DNA from: Pseudomonadales bacterium
GTDB lineage: Bacteria > Pseudomonadota > Gammaproteobacteria > Pseudomonadales > DT-91
NCBI GenBank assembly: GCA_013215055.1
Contig: JABSRQ010000029.1
Span: 7,360-55,581, forward strand
DNA: 48,222 bases
Direction of reading: 5' to 3'
Of this stretch, positions 1-8,683 are shown piece by piece (the first letter of the stretch is position 1; each line of letters starts with the position of its first letter). Below the pieces are notes generated by a model. The model saw nothing but the letters and a program-made list of their open reading frames with translations. It had not been told where the DNA came from and did not search any database. A program made the translations under genes and the position numbers.

Positions 1-148
1 GCCAAGGGATGATCACCAATATTTTAGGTTGTTCCTGTGATGCGGTAATATGAGATTCAATTGTCATAACATCTTCGCTATATAAGCGCGGGCATAATGA
101 AGCTAACACGATAATTAAGCACAGCGGAAAAAGAGAATGATGCCTCAT
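1..148 (-). CDS. Secreted protein of unknown function, truncated by the window edge
   Basis: This is the first 49 codons of a gene that runs off the left edge. The ATG overlaps the stop of the upstream TPR lipoprotein gene in an ATGA, so the two are translationally coupled. The N-terminus has basic residues, a hydrophobic stretch of about 16 residues and a plausible signal peptidase site near residue 24. After it comes a short segment with the pattern IESHITASQEQPKI followed by LVIIPW. I do not know a function. The segment suggests a periplasmic protein that belongs to the same envelope complex as the TPR proteins. It is the last visible gene of an operon starting near 11.9 kb. Confidence 0.7.
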   Translation of the reverse strand, partial: MRHHSLFPLCLIIVLASLCPRLYSEDVMTIESHITASQEQPKILVIIPW

Positions 149-825
149 TGGATTTGCCTCTTTAAACCTGCCATCCAGGCTGTGATAACTTTATCTTCGC
201 CATGTAGAAGAAGATAAATCTCATAGTTGCTATAGGCATCCTGGGGTTTGGCAAGGTATAGCTCCTGTAATCGGGCCAGGTGATAATACGCTTCTGCAAA
301 ACCAGGCCACTGAATCAATAAATCAAGATAGGATTGTTCTGCCTGGATAAATTTTCCTTCCTGCTGGAGTAATTCTGCCAGTAACATATAAGCTGGATAA
401 TTATACGGGTTTGCAGCGATGGCTTTGCGTGTTTGTTGATACGCCTGTGTGTTTTGGCCTAATTGTCTTTCGATCATGCCCAGCTGAAAATAAGGTGCGG
501 ATAAATCGGGTTGATTTTTACTGAGCTTAATCAATAAACGTTTAGCTGCAGCTGGCTTGGCATCTTCTATAAGTTGCAAGGCTTGCTGAAATTGTTCTTG
601 GCTTTGTCTATCTAAGTCCGGGTAGTCCTGCAACCAATAAGGATCTTCAGGTATATTTTTGATAAACAGTTGTAATTCGCTGAGTGATTTATCGCTGCCA
701 ATAGGGGCATCGGGTGGCACTTGATGGGCGCAACCGGAGAGACTTATAAGAAAAACATAAAACAGGTGGCGTAGCTCAGCTGTTTTTGAATGGCTTAAAA
801 AAATGTGTTTAATAAATTCTTTCAT
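145..825 (-). CDS. TPR-repeat lipoprotein
   Basis: A 226-residue protein. The N-terminus has a basic region, a hydrophobic core and a lipobox ending L-S-G-C at about residue 32, so it is predicted to be a lipoprotein. From about residue 75 to 205 there are tetratricopeptide-like helical pairs with spaced A/Y/G/P positions (for example PDLSAPYFQLGMIERQLGQ and the AEAYYHLARLQEL stretch). TPR domains act as protein-protein scaffolds, so it probably assembles an envelope complex rather than catalysing anything. Its start overlaps the end of the large TPR gene by 17 bases and its stop overlaps the next gene by ATGA. The lipoprotein call is good; the partner is unknown. Confidence 0.85.
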   Translation of the reverse strand: MKEFIKHIFLSHSKTAELRHLFYVFLISLSGCAHQVPPDAPIGSDKSLSELQLFIKNIPEDPYWLQDYPDLDRQSQEQFQQALQLIEDAKPAAAKRLLIKLSKNQPDLSAPYFQLGMIERQLGQNTQAYQQTRKAIAANPYNYPAYMLLAELLQQEGKFIQAEQSYLDLLIQWPGFAEAYYHLARLQELYLAKPQDAYSNYEIYLLLHGEDKVITAWMAGLKRQIQ

Positions 826-3682
826 TGTCTATGATCAGGCGAGTAGGGCGGTTAAATTTTCCAGGATATAAAGTCTGTAAAGCTTTAAAGCTTTTTTTAA
901 TCCACTCATTATAGATGCCTTGCTGAACCAATTGTGTGTTATTGATGTGAATCGCAATCGCGTTTTCTTCAAAGGGAACAGCTTCATCTTCAAGGGCATA
1001 TTGATATTCTTCTAATTCAAGTTCATCAAAATCAGCCGGGCGCTGCGAATCTAACAGGCTTTGTGCCAGGGTTGAATAAAGTACTGCAATGCTGAAACCG
1101 GCATAAGCACTATACAGCTCACTCTCATAAGCATGGACGTCTTGATAAGCTTTAAGTTGTCTATCAAAGGCTTTTTGTTTCGCCGTTAATGATTTTTCTA
1201 AGGGTTGTAGCAGTTCGATATTGGCATAATCGTCATAGCTTTTATCGGCAAAATATTGCTTAGCCATCGCCGCTAAGTGGCGGCTACGTACATTGCTTTG
1301 TTTTTCTTCGGCATCTATCAGGCTTTGCAGCCAAAATTCACGTTTTTCAATATTGTCTTTCTTTTTATAGGTTTCACTGAGTTTAAACCGTGTTTCTAAA
1401 TTTAAATCAAAGGGTTTTGGGAATTGATGAGCATAGCTGCGATAACGGGCCAGGGCTTTGTCATGTAATTCTGCTTTTTCATAATATTCGGCGGATAAAT
1501 ACAGCGCTAAACGTTTTTTCTCTGGATCAGAGGTGTTTTTCCACACCACACTCAGTTCTTGTGCAGCCTTTGCCCAGTCGTTATTACCTTCGTAGGCTGC
1601 AATAATTTTACCGCTAATCTGTGGGCTTAAAACATGTTCGGGATAACGTGTTCTAAATTGATTAAGGCTGACGATAGATTCATTATAGCGATGGGATATC
1701 AATAGGTACGTTGCCTCATCAAACAAGGCCTTGATACGGTATTCTTCGACGTTACTGACAAAGGGCAGGCGGTGATAATGTAATAAAGCGAATGTTATCT
1801 GATCCTGACTCAGGGCATATTCAGCTTGTAAATAAATACTATTGGCAATGCGTTCATTTAGTTGCTTCTGTTGTTTACTGCCCGTTTTAGATAATAATGC
1901 CGCCTGTAGATAAGCCTGTTCTGCGGCAAAAAAATGGTCTAGTAAGAATTGGCTATGGGCTTGTAATGTCCAACTGTGTAGCTGCTGTGCGCTAGTCAAA
2001 TCTTCTTTAAACAATAATAGCGACTGACTTTGATAGATGGTGCTAGGGTAATTTTTAAGTTGATAAAAACTTTCCATTGTATTGATGTTTAAAGCGTCGA
2101 TAAATGGGCTTTTGGGAAAATACCAGGCGAACTTTATCTGTGCCTGCGTTTTTAATAAGGCCATTTGGCGTTGATCGACGTCATTTTTTTGTCGCTGCAA
2201 CAAGGTTTGAAGATTAGTGCAAATGGCATACGCTGACTTTTCAGAAAATGCATGTTCATGCTCATCGTAGGCTGATTTTTGATACCAGAAAATTGCCAAA
2301 GAGCGTTGCTCCGTTTCTTCATAGGCCAATGCTAATAAATAAGACTTTTCACCTTGCTCGAGGTGTTGTGGAAAGAGTGTTAGCCATTGAAGATAGTGGC
2401 TGATGGCCAGTGCATATTCCTTGTTGATGGTTTTATTGCTACGGCCTTTATTGCGTTTTTTTAAGGCCTGAGCCATGCCATGATGGAAGCTGGCCATTTC
2501 TAATAAATAGATATGTAATTGGGGTTCTAAGTTGTTGCGATTTTTTTTGGTGGTTTTTCCCCAGTAATCACTGTGCAGCCCAAAGATTTTTATATATTCA
2601 TCTTTAGCGGCTTGTAAGGCTAAAGTGTCTTTGCTGTATTGGTAAATTTCAATATTTCTGGCAAAGAAGAGAGGGGCCTCTTCATGTAGCGGGTAGTGTT
2701 TAATAAACGTTTTATTAGTCTCTATAGCCTGGGCTTTTAAATCCCGGGTTAACAAGAGCTCTGATAGCTGTTGGTAAAGTATTTTTTCATAGGGGCGAGG
2801 CCCCATTTTTTTGTATAAGCTGGCAATCGAGTGCCCATAGTTTTGATAAGAGAATATCACCGATAAAATTCGCAGGCTGTCATCTACTACGGCGCGTTGT
2901 TTAACTCCAACCTTATCTAATTTATTATTCGCCAGGGTATTGTCTAAAACTAAACTGAATAATTCGGCAGAACGTTCATAGTCACCTTGCTTAAATAAAG
3001 TCCAGCCTTGCATATAGAGTGCATTGATATAGTAGGGTGTCTTTTTTATTTGGGCCTTTTGTTCAGGGCTTGTCGCCATTATCAGGCTGTTATAAGCCTG
3101 ATAGGCTTGAGGGTATTGTTTAAAGGAGTAATAAATATCACCGCGACGATATTGAACTTCATCCATATAGCGGCTGTTGGGGAATTGCTTTATTAGCTGA
3201 TTTAGCGTTACTAACGATTTTTTGCTTTGTCCCTCATAGTCATAGGCTTTTGCTAATTGGTATAAGGTGTTTTCATTGGCTGCATCATTTGGATTATTTT
3301 TAATGACTTCTTGGTAGTGGGCAATAATAGCCGTATAACTGATAGGTTTAGTTTCATTTTCGTCTTTAACATCATCAGTAAATTGTTCATCTTCCATCGC
3401 TATCATTTCTAAATCGGCGATGCGGCGTTTAACTTTAGCAATAACGACGGGGTCATCATGAATTTCAAGAATGGCTTGGTAACGTTTAATCATCTCCTGG
3501 GTGCTAAAACGTCTCTGCTGCGTTGATGATGCACTGTCGGTAGGTGACTCGATAAAGGCCTGTGGTTGTAGATCTTCGAAGTCAGCTAGGTGATCAGGTT
3601 CGATATTATTGGAGGTACAGGCTGTTAACACTAGCAGAGCTAGCGTTAGCGTTAGCGGGTATAAAAAAGATGGATTATTCAT
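809..3682 (-). CDS. Large TPR-repeat lipoprotein
   Basis: About 957 residues from the ATG at 3682. That start is chosen because it gives a clean lipoprotein signal (hydrophobic core then L-T-A-C, Cys at about residue 22), and because it overlaps the upstream stop by 8 bases as elsewhere in this operon. The rest is a long alpha-helical solenoid of TPR-like units: a BamD/YbgF-like segment at about 120-300 (repeat pattern LYQLAKAYDYEGQ, then YRRGDIYYSFKQYPQAY) and further units to about 800. The C-terminal 130 residues are acidic and helical. The size and architecture resemble AglT/PglI-type TPR proteins of myxobacterial envelope machines, but that is only an analogy of architecture. Confidence 0.85.
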   Translation of the reverse strand: MNNPSFLYPLTLTLALLVLTACTSNNIEPDHLADFEDLQPQAFIESPTDSASSTQQRRFSTQEMIKRYQAILEIHDDPVVIAKVKRRIADLEMIAMEDEQFTDDVKDENETKPISYTAIIAHYQEVIKNNPNDAANENTLYQLAKAYDYEGQSKKSLVTLNQLIKQFPNSRYMDEVQYRRGDIYYSFKQYPQAYQAYNSLIMATSPEQKAQIKKTPYYINALYMQGWTLFKQGDYERSAELFSLVLDNTLANNKLDKVGVKQRAVVDDSLRILSVIFSYQNYGHSIASLYKKMGPRPYEKILYQQLSELLLTRDLKAQAIETNKTFIKHYPLHEEAPLFFARNIEIYQYSKDTLALQAAKDEYIKIFGLHSDYWGKTTKKNRNNLEPQLHIYLLEMASFHHGMAQALKKRNKGRSNKTINKEYALAISHYLQWLTLFPQHLEQGEKSYLLALAYEETEQRSLAIFWYQKSAYDEHEHAFSEKSAYAICTNLQTLLQRQKNDVDQRQMALLKTQAQIKFAWYFPKSPFIDALNINTMESFYQLKNYPSTIYQSQSLLLFKEDLTSAQQLHSWTLQAHSQFLLDHFFAAEQAYLQAALLSKTGSKQQKQLNERIANSIYLQAEYALSQDQITFALLHYHRLPFVSNVEEYRIKALFDEATYLLISHRYNESIVSLNQFRTRYPEHVLSPQISGKIIAAYEGNNDWAKAAQELSVVWKNTSDPEKKRLALYLSAEYYEKAELHDKALARYRSYAHQFPKPFDLNLETRFKLSETYKKKDNIEKREFWLQSLIDAEEKQSNVRSRHLAAMAKQYFADKSYDDYANIELLQPLEKSLTAKQKAFDRQLKAYQDVHAYESELYSAYAGFSIAVLYSTLAQSLLDSQRPADFDELELEEYQYALEDEAVPFEENAIAIHINNTQLVQQGIYNEWIKKSFKALQTLYPGKFNRPTRLIIDNERIY

Positions 3683-5588
3683 TATCCACCTGCATAAAAT
3701 TTTCAGAGAGTCGGGCAATCGCAATACGGCTGGATTTTTGCAGATTTAAAATACTTTGCCGCTCTCGTAGCCATTGCTGTAAAAAGGCCTCATCTAAAGC
3801 GAGCTGAGTCTCAAGTGTTAATGGTTGTAATGCTTTTAATCGCTGTAATAAATGCTGTGTTGCTGTGCTGAGTTGGTTTTCATAGCGATCAAAACGTCCT
3901 TGAAGTTTAAGTGTTGTTTGAAAGCGTCGCTCATATTTTTCTTTTTGTTCTAAAGCGGTTTTTAATATTTTGAGTTGCTGTTGGGCATACCATAATGCCT
4001 GATGGTATTGTTCTGAGGCCTGCCAAATCAGCGCACCTTTGATGTGTTTTATATTTGTCTTATATTCTTCATAGAAAGGATCGTTAGTGATTTTTGTTAA
4101 TGTATTTTCACTGTGTTGAATTTTCTTATGCCATACAAGTTGATTTTCAGACAGCAATGCGATCGGGTCTTGCGAGGTTTCAATTGCTTGTAAGCGCTTT
4201 TCCAATTGTTGGTATTGTTCAATATAGGGAGCCTTTATTTGTTTTTGTTGCTGTATTTCTCCCCAGGCCTGTTTATCGCTAAAAGCCTGTTTTTTGCTGT
4301 TTATAATCTCCATATAAAGAGGCAGTTCTTTTTGCCAGAGTAGAAGTCGAGACTGCATCTGTTGCAGATCTTGATAATGCTGTAATAACGTTAGATAGGC
4401 ATCGTTATTAATCAACTGTAATAAAAATTCAGTATCTCTTAGCTCTTGATTAAATAGCGCTTCATCTTTGGGGCTGTTAGATGCCTGTGAATGTAAGGTG
4501 TTTTGTTTGTGAAAATGTAATATGGGTTTTAATAATAGGCCGTTATCATTTCGGGCTTTTAAATCATCTAATTGAGAAAGGTGTTGGCTACACAGTTGAT
4601 CGACTTGCTCAAATCCTTCTAATGCTTTTTCCAACTTATTTTTATCTTCCCATAACAGGGCCATATTGTTTAACGATTTAATTTTAGCCTTGCTGGCTAA
4701 TGGATATTCTTGAGCATATTCCCATAGGTGTATGGCCAGTTCGGCATCACCATTTTCTACGGCTAATTGGCCAAAACCTAATAGGGCTTGATCAACAAAA
4801 AGGCTGTCGGTAGACAATTGTTTAAAATACACCGCTGCAGCTTGATGGTCCTCCTGGTAGAAATGCATAAACGCAGCGGCTATAAGCATATGTTGGTGTA
4901 ACTGCTGAGTTTCTTTGTTAGCACTTTTTTGGGTGAGAGAAATTGCTTTATCGATGAATATAAATGCCTTTTCTATCTGCTCTTGTTGATATAGGCTAAT
5001 CGCAAGGTTATTGGCCCCATAGCTGTAATAAATGGAGTGCTCATCAATGTTATTTAACGTGTTGCTTATACGATTTAAGTTATCTTTTTCATGTGGTTGG
5101 GTTTGTAAGGCTAATTGCAATTGTAAAAAATACCATAAGTCTGCCTGGTTTAAGTCTTCAGGCTCCTGAATACGATCTAATGCGTTGCGGGATGCGGTAA
5201 ATAATTGTTTTTGATAAAACCGCTGGCCTAGATATAACCAGAGCTTGTCGGTGTTTTTAATCGCATGATGAATCGCTTGTTTTTGTAGCATGACATCAGC
5301 CGATAAGCTCATTTGAAAATCTAGTTTTAATCCTGTTTCCAATAATAGATCTTCCAGTGGTCTTTTTGGTGAGTGATTAAAATAAGGTTTTTTATCTTTA
5401 ATGGCCAATAGGGTGAGAGCATTCAGCGCATCATTTAAATAAAAATAATACAAAGACTGGCCGGTTTGCAAATCTGCAACCGGGTTTTTTGCTGGGTGTT
5501 GTGCTTTAGATGCCGCAGTACTGCTGTAACTGAATACAGAAAAAATAAAGCTAAGCAATAATACAAGGCATCGGGGGGTGATGATCAT
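3675..5588 (-). CDS. Secreted TPR / coiled-coil protein
   Basis: About 637 residues. Two ATGs are possible (5597 and 5588). I prefer 5588 because it overlaps the upstream stop as ATGA, although neither has a strong ribosome site. A signal peptide covers about residues 1-26, ending in S-T-A-A. Residues 30-330 carry TPR-like helix pairs (for example LAISLYQQEQIEKAFIFIDK and AVYFKQL). The C-terminal half is rich in Q, K, L and E with heptad-like spacing and is probably coiled coil. No catalytic motif is visible. Lying between another TPR gene and a small periplasmic protein gene, it is probably a structural part of the same envelope assembly. Confidence 0.8.
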   Translation of the reverse strand: MIITPRCLVLLLSFIFSVFSYSSTAASKAQHPAKNPVADLQTGQSLYYFYLNDALNALTLLAIKDKKPYFNHSPKRPLEDLLLETGLKLDFQMSLSADVMLQKQAIHHAIKNTDKLWLYLGQRFYQKQLFTASRNALDRIQEPEDLNQADLWYFLQLQLALQTQPHEKDNLNRISNTLNNIDEHSIYYSYGANNLAISLYQQEQIEKAFIFIDKAISLTQKSANKETQQLHQHMLIAAAFMHFYQEDHQAAAVYFKQLSTDSLFVDQALLGFGQLAVENGDAELAIHLWEYAQEYPLASKAKIKSLNNMALLWEDKNKLEKALEGFEQVDQLCSQHLSQLDDLKARNDNGLLLKPILHFHKQNTLHSQASNSPKDEALFNQELRDTEFLLQLINNDAYLTLLQHYQDLQQMQSRLLLWQKELPLYMEIINSKKQAFSDKQAWGEIQQQKQIKAPYIEQYQQLEKRLQAIETSQDPIALLSENQLVWHKKIQHSENTLTKITNDPFYEEYKTNIKHIKGALIWQASEQYHQALWYAQQQLKILKTALEQKEKYERRFQTTLKLQGRFDRYENQLSTATQHLLQRLKALQPLTLETQLALDEAFLQQWLRERQSILNLQKSSRIAIARLSENFMQVDNE

Positions 5589-6121
5589 TCCTGCCATTGT
5601 TTAATGCTAAAATGGGGGCGCATATCTTGCTTGGCATCGATAACCTGCAGTTCTAACATCACGGGCTCGTCTTGCTTTTCAAAGGTTAAACTGCTTGCTC
5701 GTTCAATTGCTCTATCTTTGTGGGTCATGCCTTTAAAGTGGGCGATGATTTCATGTTCACCTTGCTTGATATTACCCAGCCAGAGTTTCTGTACACCACC
5801 GCGTTCCAATGCGTTACGTTGATGCTCTGTATAAAGGTGAAAATGCACCGGCTTTTTATCCAGTTGGATTTCTACCGAGTCCAGGGAAAAGAAAGAGCCG
5901 CTATCGATGGATAAAAACACGGCGACCTGTGTTTCAGCCGGGAAAAGTAGTTCTTCTTGCAGAATAAATAAATCACGGTTTAATTGAATCACCTGTTCTT
6001 TAAGTGTACTTATTTTTTGCGCGAGTTCAGATTGTTCTTGCCCCTCAGAAAACGTTTGGCTGGAAAAAGAAATGCTTAGTAACAGCATTAGAGTGTGTCT
6101 GTATGGGCTAAATAGCTTCAT
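5585..6121 (-). CDS. Small periplasmic protein with coiled coil and beta domain
   Basis: About 178 residues from the ATG at 6121, which lies 2 bases after the DUF3570 stop. A further ATG at 6133 is in frame, but 6121 places the basic n-region directly before the hydrophobic core. A signal peptide covers about residues 1-26. A short coiled coil follows (about 30-55), then a predicted beta-rich region with a conserved-looking pattern: VEIQLDKKPV, KLWLGNIKQGEHEIIAHF, LTFEKQDEPVMLELQV. Close relatives are, as I recall, often misannotated as AraC regulators; no helix-turn-helix is visible and the protein is secreted. The IKQGEH..AHF pattern resembles a PEGA-like carbohydrate- or surface-exposed fold. 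No function is assigned. Confidence 0.8.
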   Translation of the reverse strand: MKLFSPYRHTLMLLLSISFSSQTFSEGQEQSELAQKISTLKEQVIQLNRDLFILQEELLFPAETQVAVFLSIDSGSFFSLDSVEIQLDKKPVHFHLYTEHQRNALERGGVQKLWLGNIKQGEHEIIAHFKGMTHKDRAIERASSLTFEKQDEPVMLELQVIDAKQDMRPHFSIKQWQE

Positions 6122-6123
6122 TA

Positions 6124-7299
6124 TTAAAACCATAGTGAATACATGATACGAATAAGAGTGGCGGAGAAATGATAGAGAGGTTCATTCCCTGCGGTATAAC
6201 CTTCTACACTGGCATCACGAAAATCGTCATAATCAAACACAATATGATCTATAAATGCATGTACGGATGATTTTTTTATCCAGTGAGCCGTGTGTGGTAA
6301 ATCATAAGAGGCAGATAGACTGAGCATATTATCGTTAAAGGTAGAGAGCTCTTTGTCTCGGGTACGAAAATTGGTTTGATTCTGATAATCATAGAGGTCA
6401 CGGTAAAATTCAGCGGCTGTTTGTTCATAGTGACGAAAGTTGATATCAAAGAGCCAGCGTTGCTGGTAACGGAAATTGTAGCCGATATCGACGTTATAGG
6501 CTTTAATTTTGAAACTGTCCTGGAAATAACGCATGCCGCCATAGATGACGTGATTTTTTAATACTAAATAACGCATCTTTATGGCAACGGCTTCCGAGTT
6601 ACGAATGTCGGGGAAACCATAGGCGAGTTCATCGTCTTTATCGCCGATATATTGTAAGGTCGAGCCCGATTCAGACTCGGGGTTAAGGTAACGGGTAAAT
6701 CGGTAGGGGTTTTGCAAATAACCCTGATCTAACGCTTTATTAAGGCTGAAACTGGCAATCCAGTTTTTAGTCAGCACTTGCGACCAGCTGACATCCAATG
6801 AATATTGTTTGGCGTTTTCTGAAAAATCGACTTCACCGGTTTTTCCAACCGTTGAATCTGAATAGCTAACTGCCATACTGAGTGTGCTTAAATCTCCAAA
6901 AAAATCCTGGCTGATGCTAGCAGAAACACTTTGTGTGTCGTAATCATTCTCGCTGCTTTGGGATAAGTTGAGGCTGTAGACCGCCTTGCCTTTAAGAAAT
7001 TCAGCGCCTAGCCCCCATTCATTACGTTGTTCTTTATAAGCACTGGCACCACTGACTTCTACATCGATAGAGGCACCTGAAACCATATCGGTTAAAACAT
7101 GGGCCGATATGGCGGAAGATTCTGCTAGTTTTTTACGCACAAAAATCGCTGGGGCTTTAACGCTAGTGCCTCCTCCATCATACGATTGGTAGAGAATATC
7201 AAGCCTGTCGTCGTCTAACACTGCACTGTGGCCGCAAAGGCTATAGACACAGCATAATAACAATAGTGTAAAGAGAGGCGCGCGATTAATTACAGCCAC
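6124..7299 (-). CDS. DUF3570 outer-membrane protein with candidate flavinylation motifs
   Basis: I prefer the GTG at 7299 because a GGAGGT lies 4 bases upstream and the product then opens with a normal signal peptide (M-A-V-I-N-R then a Leu-rich core). Other in-frame GTGs reach 7326. The gene begins inside the DUF4266 gene, in another frame. The mature protein has alternating beta-strand patterns with aromatic girdles through to the end and a terminal Trp-Phe, as in outer-membrane barrels. Near the mature N-terminus are two SGAS motifs (about residues 74-77 and 83-86); the first lies in a DMVSGAS context matching the DxxSGA(T/S) consensus that ApbE modifies with FMN. DUF3570 genes are commonly found with DUF4266, thioredoxin and ApbE genes. 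The flavin itself is inferred. Confidence 0.85.
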   Translation of the reverse strand: MAVINRAPLFTLLLLCCVYSLCGHSAVLDDDRLDILYQSYDGGGTSVKAPAIFVRKKLAESSAISAHVLTDMVSGASIDVEVSGASAYKEQRNEWGLGAEFLKGKAVYSLNLSQSSENDYDTQSVSASISQDFFGDLSTLSMAVSYSDSTVGKTGEVDFSENAKQYSLDVSWSQVLTKNWIASFSLNKALDQGYLQNPYRFTRYLNPESESGSTLQYIGDKDDELAYGFPDIRNSEAVAIKMRYLVLKNHVIYGGMRYFQDSFKIKAYNVDIGYNFRYQQRWLFDINFRHYEQTAAEFYRDLYDYQNQTNFRTRDKELSTFNDNMLSLSASYDLPHTAHWIKKSSVHAFIDHIVFDYDDFRDASVEGYTAGNEPLYHFSATLIRIMYSLWF

Positions 7300-7513
7300 A
7301 GCCACCTCCACCGCCAATTTCACCACCTCTGGCTGCTTCTCGCGAATGTAGCATATGCTGCTTAAACGGCGAAGCGGCAGGGGTGTTATCCATGCTCATC
7401 AATGGGTCGGCCAACGCTTGGCGTTCATAAGGTTTAACCCAGGGGCTTATACCACAGGCTGTGAGCCCATGAAGCAGTATTAGCAGTATTAAAACGTGGC
7501 GGGTGTTATTCAC
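7286..7513 (-). CDS. DUF4266 mini-lipoprotein with Gly/Cys tail
   Basis: A 75-residue protein starting at a GTG that overlaps the stop of the thioredoxin gene by 8 bases. The lipobox L-T-A-C places the lipidated Cys at residue 20. The mature part is only about 55 residues and ends in a tail of five glycines followed by C-G-C-N at the very C-terminus. This tail is characteristic of DUF4266. The two terminal cysteines, next to a TlpA thioredoxin gene, suggest a thiol pair used for redox exchange or metal binding. The 3' end overlaps the DUF3570 start in a different frame, so the glycine-rich tail and the next gene's start are encoded by the same bases. Confidence 0.85.
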   Translation of the reverse strand: MNNTRHVLILLILLHGLTACGISPWVKPYERQALADPLMSMDNTPAASPFKQHMLHSREAARGGEIGGGGGCGCN

Positions 7514-8000
7514 GAATTAATTTTTTAATGATTTTTTCATAGGCTTTTTCATCACCGGCTTTATAGCCTTTATGAATGTCGCGGATTTTACCGCTGCGAT
7601 CTATAAAAATGGAAGTGGGCATCGCATCAACATTAAAAAGTTTACTGATATCACCTTTGTTATCTAAAACCATCGGGAAGCTGGTAGTTACATCCGCTAG
7701 AAAGCGTTTAGCCGCTTCTGTATCTTCATCAACATTCACGCCGATTAAAACAAAACCTATACGTTGATATTTTTTTTGCAAGGTTTCTAATAAAGGCATT
7801 TCTTTGCGGCAGGGGCCACACCATGAAGCCCAGAAGTTAAGCATAACGACATTGCCACGTTGTTCTTGTAAACGCAGGTTTTTACCGTCCAGGGTCTTGC
7901 CGGTGAAGTCGAGTGGTGCATCTGCATAGCTGTTAGCTATGAATACACTAAAGAGCAAACATGCAATTAATTTGAAACTGGATAGTTTATTTTTAACCAT
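7506..8000 (-). CDS. TlpA-family periplasmic thioredoxin
   Basis: About 164 residues from the ATG at 8000, chosen over 8015 because GGA lies about 10 bases upstream of it while the upstream ATG has no spacer. A signal peptide (about residues 1-27, ending S-Y-A) is followed by an AhpC-TSA/Redoxin fold: NFWASWCGPCRKE carries the active-site C-G-P-C, and a cis-Pro region (DAMPTSIFID) and a C-terminal helix are present. TlpA/ResA proteins reduce disulfides in exported apocytochromes or other secreted partners. Here the gene lies between barrel-protein genes and DUF4266/DUF3570. It could keep CXXCH cysteines of the neighbouring heme proteins, or the Cys pair of DUF4266, reduced. Confidence 0.93.
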   Translation of the reverse strand: MVKNKLSSFKLIACLLFSVFIANSYADAPLDFTGKTLDGKNLRLQEQRGNVVMLNFWASWCGPCRKEMPLLETLQKKYQRIGFVLIGVNVDEDTEAAKRFLADVTTSFPMVLDNKGDISKLFNVDAMPTSIFIDRSGKIRDIHKGYKAGDEKAYEKIIKKLIRE

Positions 8001-8035
8001 TATTATTATTTCCATTCTTTCGGTTTATTATGAAG

Positions 8036-8683
8036 TTAAAATATAAAATTAATACCGCTATGTAATTCTATACTGTGAAAAAGTTCATCTTTTTGAGCAA
8101 AAATATCCGATTTGAATAAATGATCTCTGGCACCCAGGTCTATCGATAACCAGTCAAGAAATACTACCTTATAGCCAAAGCCTAACGCTATCGTATGGTA
8201 GCTGTCTGAAGCAAATGTGGTGCTTCCTATCGATGCGGTTAGAAAAAAACTGCTGTTAAAAGCATGGTTAGCGCCAAAAAATGATTCACCCTGGAATAGG
8301 TTATAACCCATGACTATATCGTAATAAGAATAGTCTCTATCGTCACCTTGTCCTAAAGAAGTACCAGTAAGTTTTTCAAAGCTGGTTTCTTGAATTGTGC
8401 TTAACGCGGCATTGATCTCAACAAAATAATTTTCACTGATATGATAGGCGAATCGAGTGCCGTATAATGTGTTAGCGCCAAAGTCTTGGATAGAAATAAT
8501 GCCAATATAGAGGCCCAACTCAAAATCATGGGCATCGATATCGGCCTCATGTAAAAAGAGCCTGTTTTCATCCGGCTGATAAATCTCCGGAGGGGCTTCT
8601 GTTTCTGCTGCCGCCTGTAAAGAGAGGGAGCCGCAGGTGACTACTAACAGCATTAAAAAAAGATGCTGATGCCAAGTTTCCAT
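8036..8683 (-). CDS. Small outer-membrane beta-barrel protein
   Basis: A 215-residue protein with a signal peptide (about 1-26) and eight or so amphipathic beta strands ending with a terminal Phe (NFIF), as expected for a BAM substrate. The pattern (FELGLYIGIISIQDFGANTLYGTRFAYHISENYFVEI) resembles the small outer-membrane barrel family first described from myxobacteria (TIGR04565-like). Its start overlaps the preceding SH3/barrel gene by 31 bases, and the two products share the barrel pattern, so they probably arose by duplication. It may anchor the redox proteins or the TPR machine to the outer membrane. Function is inferred only from context. Confidence 0.82.
   Translation of the reverse strand: METWHQHLFLMLLVVTCGSLSLQAAAETEAPPEIYQPDENRLFLHEADIDAHDFELGLYIGIISIQDFGANTLYGTRFAYHISENYFVEINAALSTIQETSFEKLTGTSLGQGDDRDYSYYDIVMGYNLFQGESFFGANHAFNSSFFLTASIGSTTFASDSYHTIALGFGYKVVFLDWLSIDLGARDHLFKSDIFAQKDELFHSIELHSGINFIF

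Noticed and set aside
5585..6121. AraC-type regulator
   Set aside because: The protein has a signal peptide and no helix-turn-helix. Names of this kind for relatives are likely annotation errors.
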